Notes: generated by a model from the letters alone, not told the origin. A stretch of 6,712 bases of DNA from Bacillus_I endophytica_A (GCF_026790145.1 NZ_JALAMS010000010.1:1-6712), one strand, 5' to 3'. Counted from the first letter of the stretch, positions 1 to 4,744 are shown. Made by a program: numbers and translations.

Positions 1-1377
1 GATGGTGTTGCATATCTCATTGCTCTATTCGCTTTTTCTCTTGCAGTAATAGATGGTCCAAACATCGTTGAACGGTTATTCGGCATTGATGCAGGACTAA
101 AATCAAGTTATGGCGCATTGGCAGGTGCTTATGCAGGTGCTAAAGGCGTTAGCAAAGGACTTAAAGGATTAAGTAGTGCAGGTAAATCTGCTGCTCTAAA
201 AGGTCTTGGTGGAGTTGCAGGAGTTGCGGGAATGGCGCAAGGTCTAACTAAAAACAATGGAGATAATAACGTTAGCAAGGCGTCTGAGCAACAAAATAAG
301 CAATCTCAAAACAGTAAATCGCAGGGTAAAGAATCAAATCAACAGAATGATAGTAGTCAAAATGAGAATCTAAAAGAAATGATGGAAAATGGCAAAGTTG
401 AAACCGAAAATGGTGAAAACTCAATTGCTTCTGAGGAGATCAATGCAGGTTTACAAGAATCAGCATCCTCTTTAGAAAATGAAATGCAACAAGAAGAACA
501 AGCAAAACAAGAAGGAAATGGCAACTCTCCTCAAGGACTACATCAAGAAATGGAAGCGAAAGGAATTGGAAACGGGGGAGTAAGTGGAGGATTAGGAAAT
601 ACAACATCTTCTACACAAGGTAATGGATTGCTTGATACAACACCGTCTGTTTCTACACAAAACGGAATAGAAGGAAACACAACATCTCCTACACAGGGTA
701 ATGGATCGCTTGATACAACACCGTCTGTTTCGACACAAAACGGAACGGCAGGAAATACAACATCTTCTACACAAAGTAATGGATTGCTTGATACAACATC
801 ATCTGTTTCAACACAAAACGGAACAGCAGGAAGTACAACATCTTCTACTACACAAAGTACTGAATCGTTTGGTACAACAACTGAATCATTTGGTACATCG
901 TCTTCTGAAGGTAATGGGGGAACAGTGCAAAGTACACCACCGCCTGTATCACCAAGTAGTAGTAGCACAGTAGAAAATACACCTTCACCTTCTGGAAACA
1001 ATGGGGGAACAGTGCAAAGTACACCACCGCCTGTATCACCAAGTAGTAGTAGCACAGTAGAAAATACACCTTCACCTTCTGGAAACAATGGAGGGACAGT
1101 GCAAAGTGCACCACCGCCTGTATCACCAAGTAGTAGTAGCACAGTAGAAAATACACCTTCACCTTCTGGAAACAATGGAGGGACAGTGCAAAGTGCACCA
1201 TCTGTTTCAAGAGAGACTAATAGAGATACAAGACATTTAGGAAATGTAATCACAGGTAAATTCAAACAGAATGAACCTGTACAAAAATTTCAAAAGTCCT
1301 ATCAAATTAGTGAAAATGCTGGCGGAAGTGCAAGAAAAAATATTGAAAAGTTTCGTCAAAATCATAGAAAAAGATAA
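1..1377 (+). CDS. VirB6/TrbL-like conjugation membrane protein, C-terminal part (joins 5735-6712)
   Basis: The frame is open from base 1 and holds the last 458 residues plus stop. Joined in frame to 5735-6712 it gives a 784-residue protein. It begins with a hydrophobic helix (about residues 327-345 of the joined protein) and then the motif IDGPNIVERLFGIDAG, which I recognise from the pLS20_p028-like family of Gram-positive conjugation channel proteins. A Gly/Ala-rich segment follows, then a long hydrophilic Gln/Asn/Ser/Thr/Pro-rich tail: three 26-residue repeats, then about 3.4 copies of a 29-residue repeat, ending in a basic stretch. By family knowledge such proteins form part of the inner-membrane channel of a type IV secretion system. 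It is the last gene of the operon and is followed directly by a terminator. TTG at 118 is not a real start, because coding continues upstream with no ribosome site. The family call is fairly secure; the function of the tail is unknown. Confidence 0.82.
   Translation, partial: DGVAYLIALFAFSLAVIDGPNIVERLFGIDAGLKSSYGALAGAYAGAKGVSKGLKGLSSAGKSAALKGLGGVAGVAGMAQGLTKNNGDNNVSKASEQQNKQSQNSKSQGKESNQQNDSSQNENLKEMMENGKVETENGENSIASEEINAGLQESASSLENEMQQEEQAKQEGNGNSPQGLHQEMEAKGIGNGGVSGGLGNTTSSTQGNGLLDTTPSVSTQNGIEGNTTSPTQGNGSLDTTPSVSTQNGTAGNTTSSTQSNGLLDTTSSVSTQNGTAGSTTSSTTQSTESFGTTTESFGTSSSEGNGGTVQSTPPPVSPSSSSTVENTPSPSGNNGGTVQSTPPPVSPSSSSTVENTPSPSGNNGGTVQSAPPPVSPSSSSTVENTPSPSGNNGGTVQSAPSVSRETNRDTRHLGNVITGKFKQNEPVQKFQKSYQISENAGGSARKNIEKFRQNHRKR
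595..828 (+). repeat. Three 78-bp coding repeats (26 aa each)
   Basis: Units start at 595, 673 and 751, each encoding a variant of GNTTSSTQGNGLLDTTPSVS followed by TQNG and two variable residues. A degenerate fourth unit begins at 829. They lie in the hydrophilic tail of the VirB6-like protein. The unit length is an exact multiple of three, so copy-number change keeps the frame. Confidence 0.9.
910..1207 (+). repeat. Near-identical 87-bp coding repeats (29 aa), about 3.4 copies
   Basis: Units start at 910 (three bases shorter), 994, 1081 and 1168 (partial). Each encodes GGTVQS(T/A)PPPVSPSSSS followed by TVENTPSPSG. The copies differ at very few bases, which suggests recent slippage or recombination. 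The product should be an extended, disordered Pro/Ser/Thr spacer in the C-terminal tail of the VirB6-like protein. Confidence 0.92.
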
Positions 1378-1379
1378 AC

Positions 1380-1426
1380 AAAAAGAGAAGGGGATTTTGG
1401 TTTTTCTCTTCTCTTTTTTTATTTTT
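1380..1426 (+). terminator. Terminator of the VirB6-like operon
   Basis: An 11-bp perfect stem (1380-1390 with 1408-1418) encloses a 17-nt loop. The right arm runs into a T-rich tract through 1426, and the stem starts three bases after the TAA stop. This is a classic intrinsic terminator. Confidence 0.85.
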
Positions 1427-1431
1427 CATAC

Positions 1432-1514
1432 GGACATAAAGTGGACATTTCCAAAAAACGATAGGGACACAAAGTGGACATTGGTCAAAAATAAGAGGAC
1501 GCAAAGTGGACATT
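1432..1514 (+). repeat. Three 18-bp direct repeats carrying six in-phase GGAC boxes
   Basis: The unit GGAC(A/G)(T/C)AAAGTGGACATT occurs at 1432-1449, 1465-1482 and 1497-1514. Each unit contains two GGAC boxes 11 bp apart, so boxes start at 1432, 1443, 1465, 1476, 1497 and 1508, all about one or two helical turns apart. This suggests cooperative binding on one face of the DNA. The RHH protein encoded at 1658 is the nearest candidate ligand. The array could be an operator, a centromere-like site, an iteron set or an oriT accessory site. A remnant end of an IS21-type element, which also carries repeated transposase sites, is an alternative. Confidence 0.85.
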
Positions 1515-1527
1515 AAACAATTTTTCA

Positions 1528-1580
1528 TGATACCACTAAAACACTAGGCTTTGCCTAGTATATTACCGTAGGTGATATCA
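1528..1580. promoter_or_regulatory. Nested hairpin upstream of the coiled-coil RHH gene
   Basis: A perfect 7-bp stem ACTAGGC/GCCTAGT (1543-1549 with 1553-1559) closes a TTT loop. It is flanked by an imperfect outer pair, 1528-1536 with 1572-1580 (8 of 9 bases pair). The right outer arm contains the palindrome TGATATCA. No T-run follows the inner stem, so it is not an ordinary terminator. Its place between the GGAC array and the RHH gene suggests a processing or nicking structure, a single-strand origin or a leader structure; none of these is proven. Confidence 0.5.
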
Positions 1581-1657
1581 GTTTTTCCTTATGCTCTTTC
1601 TCTTTTTAGATAGTGGTAAATCCGAATTTGTTTTTTATTCAAAAGGAGCGTTAAATC

Positions 1658-1906
1658 ATGGACATATTTTTAAGAAACATAGACCCCATTGCAGTAAAAA
1701 AAATAGATGAAACGGCAAAGAAAAAGTCTATTTCAAGACAAGAGTTTTTGAAATCTGCTGTTGAAAAAATCGCATATGAAAAAGAAATAACTGAAAGAGA
1801 AATACGACTAGAAATGATTATTGCAAAAAACATTCAAGCTATGGAAAAAATGACAGATAGGGTTGAACAATTGGAAAATGTGTTAGCTGATTTAATGGAA
1901 GAATAA
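1658..1906 (+). CDS. Small ribbon-helix-helix DNA-binding protein with C-terminal coiled coil
   Basis: An 82-aa protein whose first 40 residues fit an RHH fold: strand DIFLRNID, helix A about 11-24, the turn SISRQEF, then helix B to about 40. Residues about 41-82 are a charged heptad-like helix ending EQLENVLADLMEE, probably a coiled coil for oligomerisation. The ATG at 1658 has a strong site, AAAAGGAG at 1641-1648, 9 nt upstream. RHH proteins bind short direct or inverted repeats, and the six GGAC boxes just upstream are the obvious candidate target. Relaxosome accessory proteins of Gram-positive conjugative plasmids (for example pLS20 Aux1) and partition or copy-control regulators share this fold, so the role is unresolved. 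It seems monocistronic, ending at the bidirectional terminator. Confidence 0.8.
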   Translation: MDIFLRNIDPIAVKKIDETAKKKSISRQEFLKSAVEKIAYEKEITEREIRLEMIIAKNIQAMEKMTDRVEQLENVLADLMEE

Positions 1907-1960
1907 ACGGAGATCAATTTTCTCTTTTTTCTTGAAGTATGTTTTAAAATTCAAGTGAAA

Positions 1961-1993
1961 AAGGAGTGTCCTAGTTGTTGAAGGGCACTCCTT
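1961..1993. terminator. Bidirectional terminator between convergent genes
   Basis: An 11-bp stem (AAGGAGTGTCC at 1961-1971 with GGGCACTCCTT at 1983-1993, one G-T wobble on the plus-strand transcript) closes an 11-nt loop. It is followed by TATTTT on the plus strand. On the minus strand the transcript would end in a U-rich stretch as well. It lies between the stop of the RHH gene and the stop of the minus-strand MerR-type gene and probably serves both. Confidence 0.8.
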
Positions 1994-2520
1994 TATTTTA
2001 AAAAGAATCTTCTACTCCACCATGGTTTCTTTTTCTCATTCATGTCTTTCATCAATTCATTTATTCCATTATTTAAATCATTTAAAGTTTGTTTACCTTG
2101 TTCATCTGATTTCCTAACTTCTTGGATCTCCTGCCTTGCAACTGCAAGTTCTTCCTTTACTGATTGAAGTTCCTTTTTTTGTGCTTCGATTACTTCAATA
2201 AAGCTTTCTCTCATTTCATGCAATGCCAGTGCAACATCTATCGTTTGTCTTGTTTGTTTATGTTCATCTATTAATTCAATCGTCATCGGGTGGACATTCG
2301 AAAGCTGTTCATCTACATCTTTAACGTTCATCCCTTCATCATATAAACGACGAATTTCATGAATGATTGGTAGCGAATTTATATGAATCTGATAACCATG
2401 TCCACGTTTACGGGTCTTTAAATAACTACGATGTTGGCGTATATATCTTCTAACAGTATCGGATGGAATATTGGTATTTTCCGCCGTTTGGGTGACTGTA
2501 TACCATTCTTTTTCCAACAA
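1993..2520 (-). CDS. MerR-type HTH, coiled-coil protein; probable plasmid partition or anchoring factor
   Basis: A 175-aa protein with three parts. Residues about 7-46 form a MerR-like helix-turn-helix (YTVTQTAENTNIPSDTVRRY) with a basic wing RKRGHGYQI, and a second helical segment follows to about 75. Residues about 99-160 form a charged coiled coil. The short tail WWSRRFFLK is basic and aromatic and could sit on membrane or bind a partner. This layout matches B. cereus group plasmid proteins annotated as MerR-like/DUF3967, and resembles in architecture both RacA (chromosome anchoring) and the single-protein partition factor Par of pSK1. No ParA-type ATPase is present, so a one-protein stability system is plausible but inferred. 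The start is TTG at 2520, or TTG at 2517, both behind GGAGGGAGG. It is the only minus-strand gene. Confidence 0.8.
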   Translation of the reverse strand: MLEKEWYTVTQTAENTNIPSDTVRRYIRQHRSYLKTRKRGHGYQIHINSLPIIHEIRRLYDEGMNVKDVDEQLSNVHPMTIELIDEHKQTRQTIDVALALHEMRESFIEVIEAQKKELQSVKEELAVARQEIQEVRKSDEQGKQTLNDLNNGINELMKDMNEKKKPWWSRRFFLK

Positions 2521-2525
2521 CTTTT

Positions 2526-2534
2526 CCTCCCTCC
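2526..2534 (-). promoter_or_regulatory. Shine-Dalgarno site of the MerR-type gene
   Basis: Read on the minus strand this is GGAGGGAGG. It lies 5 nt before TTG 2520 and 8 nt before TTG 2517. Spacing slightly favours the second TTG, which would make the protein one residue shorter. Confidence 0.75.
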
Positions 2535-2656
2535 GTCCACGTCACGTTTTATAAATCGTTCATGTATTTAGAATACTAGATTACACAAGGCTTTTCCTTT
2601 ATTATCTTGTGAATGGTCTATGAAATCATTCATGCTCAATCACTTAGAGACCAACT

Positions 2657-2693
2657 GGTTGCCTTCATGGCAACCTTTAAGCCTTCATGGCAA
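2657..2693. repeat. Paired GCC-TTCAT-GGC dyads, 20 bp apart
   Basis: GGTTGCC-TTCAT-GGCAACC (2657-2675) is a 7-bp dyad. The core GCCTTCATGGCAA recurs exactly 20 bp later, at 2681-2693. A matching pair with the same 20-bp pitch is found at 4607-4640, which suggests binding sites for one plasmid-encoded protein at both places. Confidence 0.75.
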
Positions 2694-2695
2694 TA

Positions 2696-2788
2696 ACAAT
2701 TGTCATACTACGGGAGACAATCTAGAAAACAATTGTCATACTACGGGAGACAATCTAGAAAAAAATAGTTGTCACACTATGGGTGACA
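2696..2788 (+). repeat. 33-bp tandem repeat with internal dyad; third copy overlaps a promoter
   Basis: Two identical 33-bp units lie at 2696-2728 and 2729-2761. Each contains the inverted pair ATTGTC...GACAAT. A degenerate third unit at 2769-2788 reads TTGTCACACTATGGGTGACA, so the TTGTC cores start at 2700, 2733 and 2769. A half-site GGTGACA recurs at 2815-2821 just before the ribosome site. The third dyad covers the -35 box and spacer of the RHH promoter, so the array is probably the operator of that RHH protein. Confidence 0.85.
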
Positions 2789-2797
2789 TGTTATATT
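2769..2797 (+). promoter_or_regulatory. Promoter of the RHH/zinc-ribbon pair (extended -10)
   Basis: TTGTCA at 2769-2774 and TATATT at 2792-2797 are separated by 17 bp, and a TG one base upstream of the -10 makes it an extended -10. It fits a sigma-A promoter and would start transcription near 2804, before the ribosome site at 2821. The -35 is inside the third operator dyad. Confidence 0.75.
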
Positions 2798-2833
2798 TTA
2801 CTAGAAAACATATGGGTGACAGGGGGTTCCGTG

Positions 2834-3049
2834 ATGAAAGAAATTGATTTGGGTGAACGTTTATCTGTTCGACTGAATGATAAGGTAAGAGGACAAGTAA
2901 GAGATTTAATGAACCTTTATGGAAAGGAATCTATAGGTAAAGTAACGGTTGCTGATGTTGTTAGATATGCCATTGATAATCTACATGAAACAAAGTTTCC
3001 TGATAGAGAAGAGGATGATGAAGATGATTATGACGAGGAGTACGATTGA
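2834..3049 (+). CDS. Small ribbon-helix-helix regulator with acidic C-terminal tail
   Basis: A 71-aa protein. An RHH fold is suggested by the strand RLSVRLND, helix A about 16-32, and a second helix VTVADVVRYAIDNLHE (about 39-54). The last 16 residues, PDREEDDEDDYDEEYD, are very acidic and probably disordered. I chose ATG 2834 because AGGGGG at 2821-2826 lies 7 nt upstream; GTG 2831 is less well spaced, and an upstream ATG at 2783 overlaps the promoter. The dyad array across its promoter implies autorepression, as in CopG/Omega-type proteins. The stop overlaps the ATG of the zinc-ribbon gene (TGATG), so the two are translationally coupled. The role could be copy control, partition or conjugation regulation. 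Confidence 0.8.
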   Translation: MKEIDLGERLSVRLNDKVRGQVRDLMNLYGKESIGKVTVADVVRYAIDNLHETKFPDREEDDEDDYDEEYD

Positions 3050-3456
3050 TGCTTTGTCACTATTGTGGAACTGAAAATCAAGAGAGTAATAGTTGCTCTT
3101 TTTGCGAAGCTCCTCTAGATCCTCGTAGACCAAAGAGAAAAAACTTTGTGTATTTGGAACATTGCGAGTTACCTTTTTTCGAGCTAGAAGGATTTCACAC
3201 ATACGACTTATTGGTTTTATTGAGATTAGTTCGGAAGGAAAGGTCAGAAGCCTACAATCAGATGAGACTAATTAAAAAAGGGGCTGAGGAAGCTCATATA
3301 GACGCTGAGACGGTTTCTTTTTCAGAGGAGCAATATTTGTATTACACGAAGCGTGCGAAGGTTCTAGAAGGGATTCTAGTTGATAGAATGGGGTACAAGC
3401 CCAAGACTATTAATGATAAACTATTACTTGGAATTGATAGAAAAATTAGAGAATAA
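3049..3456 (+). CDS. Zinc-ribbon protein of unknown function
   Basis: A 135-aa protein starting at ATG 3049, which overlaps the upstream stop by one base and has GAGGAG at 3035-3040, 8 nt before. Residues 3-19 contain two cysteine pairs (CHYC and CSFC), a rubredoxin-like zinc knuckle. A basic linker (PRRPKRKN) follows, then an Arg/Lys/Glu-rich, largely helical region without membrane segments. I do not recognise a characterised family. Coupling to the RHH regulator suggests that the two act together in DNA binding or plasmid maintenance. TTG 3046 is the same frame one codon earlier and is unlikely to be the start. Confidence 0.75.
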   Translation: MLCHYCGTENQESNSCSFCEAPLDPRRPKRKNFVYLEHCELPFFELEGFHTYDLLVLLRLVRKERSEAYNQMRLIKKGAEEAHIDAETVSFSEEQYLYYTKRAKVLEGILVDRMGYKPKTINDKLLLGIDRKIRE

Positions 3457-3471
3457 GAAAAGAAGGCATGA

Positions 3472-3510
3472 GAAAAGCCCTTCCAGTCGGCAAAAACTTG
3501 AGGGCTTTTC
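3472..3510. terminator. Probable terminator after the zinc-ribbon gene
   Basis: A perfect 10-bp stem GAAAAGCCCT/AGGGCTTTTC (3472-3481 with 3501-3510) encloses a 19-nt loop. The T-tract is short and lies mostly within the right arm, so termination may be moderate. It lies 15 bases past the stop and well before the next promoter. Confidence 0.65.
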
Positions 3511-3520
3511 AAGAAAAATA

Positions 3521-3618
3521 TAGAAGGAATTCAATCTTAGAAGGAATTAAACCCATAGATTAAACCCTTATTAACATTGTTATATATGCATTCTAACATA
3601 TGGGTTTAATTCCTTCTA
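3521..3618. repeat. 20-bp inverted repeat and extra half-sites around the winged-helix gene promoter
   Basis: The arms at 3538-3557 and 3599-3618 are perfect 20-bp reverse complements separated by 41 bp. The outer part, TAGAAGGAATT, has a third direct copy at 3521-3531. The inner part, ATTAAACCC, has another at 3559-3567. The -10 hexamer ends on the first base of the right arm. The layout suits an autoregulatory operator or the binding sites of an initiator that represses its own gene. Confidence 0.88.
3571..3599 (+). promoter_or_regulatory. Promoter of the winged-helix (candidate Rep) gene
   Basis: TTAACA (3571-3576) and TAACAT (3594-3599) are spaced by 17 bp. The predicted start near 3606 would lie inside the right arm of the inverted repeat. 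It is therefore downstream of the ATG at 3600, which supports the GTG start at 3639. Confidence 0.6.
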
Positions 3619-3626
3619 CAAAAAAT

Positions 3627-3631
3627 GGGGG
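3627..3631 (+). promoter_or_regulatory. Shine-Dalgarno site fixing the GTG start at 3639
   Basis: GGGGG lies 7 nt before GTG 3639 in good context. The alternative ATG at 3600 has no purine-rich site upstream. Confidence 0.75.
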
Positions 3632-3638
3632 AATTAAA

Positions 3639-4379
3639 GTGAAAAATGAATTCGAACAAAGAAGATTAGAAAGAGAACAAAAACGTAAAGAGAAAGAAGA
3701 AGCTTTTAAAGCTCTTCCAGAAGGACAACAAGCTATTATTAACGCTTCTAACAAGGCTTCTAAAAATGCTAAAAAAAGAGATTCAGATATTGAAGAGTTG
3801 CTTGGACAAGTTGGAGTTGGATTGTCTGGGGATCAACAGAAAATGCTTCTAGAAATTCTACATAAAACAACAGGTGAGAATTACTTCATCGGGAAAAAGA
3901 AGAAAAAAAGTGATGGAGTGAAGTTTGTGCAAATTATAATGGAAAACTACAATTACTTAGCAAGAATAAAGTATTTAACAAATGCCCAAAAAGCGTTCTT
4001 ACTAGATTTAGTTCCTTATGTAGAATTTAAAACAAATATCCTTATAGAACTAAATGAAGAAGATTCGGAAGAGGTAAATGTAAACGCAGCTTCACCTAGT
4101 TATCTTGCTAAGATATTAGAACGTGACCGTTCAACAGTATCGCATATGATGAATGACCTTATGAAAAAAGGAATCTTAGCTGTTGCAGAAAGTGGTATGA
4201 CTACGGAAGAGGGTAGAGTTTGTACTAGTAGAACTTGGTTTGTTAACCCTAATGTTATGTGCTGTTCAGCAAAAGATGATGTAGATAAAGCAACACAAAG
4301 AATTTTTCAAAAGTCTTTAAAGAACTTTAAAGTTGAAGGTAGTTCACAAAAACATAAGTTACCAATATATTTATTCTGA
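3639..4379 (+). CDS. Winged-helix DNA-binding protein, probable plasmid replication initiator
   Basis: A 246-aa protein from GTG 3639 (259 aa if the unlikely ATG 3600 is used). The N-terminal 50 residues are highly charged, followed by a Lys-rich stretch around 86-90 and a C-terminal winged helix. The helix-turn-helix PSYLAKILERDRSTVSHMMN (about 153-172) is followed by NDLMKKGIL and the wing GRVCTSRTWFVNP (about 192-204). The end is KLPIYLF. The fold and the motif of a wing followed by NP resemble RepL-type firmicute plasmid initiators and MarR-like proteins of Bacillus plasmids. No HUH rolling-circle motif is seen here or elsewhere, so this is the best initiator candidate, probably theta-type, though a purely regulatory role is possible. 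The inverted repeat over its promoter implies autoregulation. It is monocistronic, with its own terminator. Confidence 0.7.
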   Translation: MKNEFEQRRLEREQKRKEKEEAFKALPEGQQAIINASNKASKNAKKRDSDIEELLGQVGVGLSGDQQKMLLEILHKTTGENYFIGKKKKKSDGVKFVQIIMENYNYLARIKYLTNAQKAFLLDLVPYVEFKTNILIELNEEDSEEVNVNAASPSYLAKILERDRSTVSHMMNDLMKKGILAVAESGMTTEEGRVCTSRTWFVNPNVMCCSAKDDVDKATQRIFQKSLKNFKVEGSSQKHKLPIYLF

Positions 4380-4416
4380 AAAGCAAGTGGGATTTTCTCT
4401 CCTTGCTTTTTTATTT
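4379..4416 (+). terminator. Terminator of the winged-helix gene
   Basis: A 9-bp stem AAAAGCAAG/CTTGCTTTT (4379-4387 with 4402-4410), overlapping the last base of the TGA stop, is followed by TTATTTTTAT. This is a typical intrinsic terminator. Confidence 0.85.
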
Positions 4417-4440
4417 TTATGTGCTTTTTACATTTATTAG

Positions 4441-4483
4441 GTGTGGGTTTTTTCCCACACAGGTGTGGGTTTTTCCCCACACC
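4441..4483. repeat. Two tandem GTGTGGG/CCCACAC hairpins
   Basis: GTGTGGG-TTTTTT-CCCACAC (4441-4460) is followed directly by GGTGTGGG-TTTTTC-CCCACACC (4462-4483). Both are perfect stems with 6-nt loops, and AGGTGTGGG is repeated 22 bp apart. No T-run follows, so they are not standard terminators. They could extrude as cruciforms or be tandem protein-binding dyads. Confidence 0.88.
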
Positions 4484-4606
4484 CTACCTTTTATAAACGT
4501 TGATATAACAACATTCTTTAACTTGCTCCTTCTCACTCTATTTAAATAGCAATTCGGCAATGAAATTGCAAGACTCATTTTATATTTTTTTCGTTGAAAA
4601 AATATT

Positions 4607-4640
4607 AGCCTAAAGGCTCTAAATGTTGCCTGAAGGCAAC
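4607..4640. repeat. Second pair of GCC/GGC dyads, 20 bp apart
   Basis: AGCC-TAAA-GGCT (4607-4618) and GTTGCC-TGAA-GGCAAC (4625-4640) have GCC cores 20 bp apart, the same pitch as the pair at 2657-2693. The second stem shares GTTGCC/GGCAAC with that locus. The pair lies about 30 bp upstream of the operon -35 box. Confidence 0.75.
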
Positions 4641-4672
4641 CAAAATTCAGTAAGAAATTTCAATAAAATGGG

Positions 4673-4701
4673 TTGACTTGGAATGTCTTACCATGTATAT
4701 T
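4673..4701 (+). promoter_or_regulatory. Promoter of the conjugation-module operon
   Basis: TTGACT (4673-4678) and TATATT (4696-4701) with a 17-bp spacer match the sigma-A consensus closely. Transcription should begin near 4708, just before the palindrome at 4712. The ATG at 4683 therefore lies within the promoter and cannot be the start of the first gene. Confidence 0.78.
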
Positions 4702-4711
4702 TTAATTATAA

Positions 4712-4729
4712 GTCGTACGACCGTACGAC
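4712..4729. promoter_or_regulatory. Palindromic operator GTCGTACG-AC-CGTACGAC
   Basis: A perfect 8-bp inverted repeat with a 2-bp centre lies just downstream of the predicted transcription start and before the ribosome site. Its position suits a repressor site bound by the RHH protein encoded next. It could also form an RNA hairpin in the leader. Confidence 0.78.
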
Positions 4730-4736
4730 ATGGGCG

Positions 4737-4744
4737 AAAGGAGG
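4737..4744 (+). promoter_or_regulatory. Shine-Dalgarno site fixing the TTG start at 4755
   Basis: AAAGGAGG is a near-perfect ribosome site, and the first usable in-frame start after it is TTG 4755, 10 nt away. Its presence inside the longer frame starting at 4683 argues against that upstream start. Confidence 0.75.

Larger units (their letters stand above)
2521..2833. other. Repeat-rich divergent intergenic region
   Basis: This stretch separates the minus-strand MerR-type gene from the plus-strand RHH/zinc-ribbon pair. From left to right it holds a small dyad GTATT/AATAC (2564-2576), a spaced inverted repeat CACAAG/CTTGTG (2584-2611), paired GCC-TTCAT-GGC dyads (2657-2693), a tandem 33-bp repeat with a degenerate third copy (2696-2788) and an extended -10 promoter. 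It is a good candidate for a centromere-like site as well as operators. I see no convincing minus-strand promoter. Confidence 0.6.

Noticed and set aside
543..1265. Long minus-strand open frame of 240 codons, with further open frames at 592-774, 701-973 and 848-1210
   Set aside because: They are by-products of the in-frame repeats in the VirB6-like tail: their translations are just repeated shadows, with no ribosome site.
118..1377. A separate 419-aa gene starting at TTG 118
   Set aside because: Coding continues upstream to base 1 in the same frame, and the family motif lies before 118. There is no ribosome site.
1271..1528. Short open frames on both strands over the terminator and GGAC repeats
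   Set aside because: They cross the end of the VirB6-like gene, its terminator and the repeat array, and have no start signals.
1651..1833. Minus-strand 60-codon frame opposite the coiled-coil RHH gene
   Set aside because: It is a shadow of a well-supported gene and has no ribosome site.
2696..2788. CRISPR array
   Set aside because: The repeat units abut with no spacers, only two are identical and no cas genes are nearby. The 87-bp repeats at 910-1207 are coding.
2620..2847. Plus-strand 75-codon frame through the 33-bp repeats
   Set aside because: It lies in the operator and promoter region, overlaps the RHH gene in another frame and has no ribosome site; the repeated peptide simply reflects the repeated DNA.
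2981..3202. Minus-strand 73-codon frame with a hydrophobic N-terminal end
   Set aside because: It is antisense to the coupled RHH and zinc-ribbon genes, and its hydrophobic run is the complement of the acidic codons.
3600..3638. ATG 3600 as the start of the winged-helix gene
   Set aside because: It lies in the right arm of the inverted repeat and upstream of the predicted transcript start, without a ribosome site. GTG 3639 has a good one.
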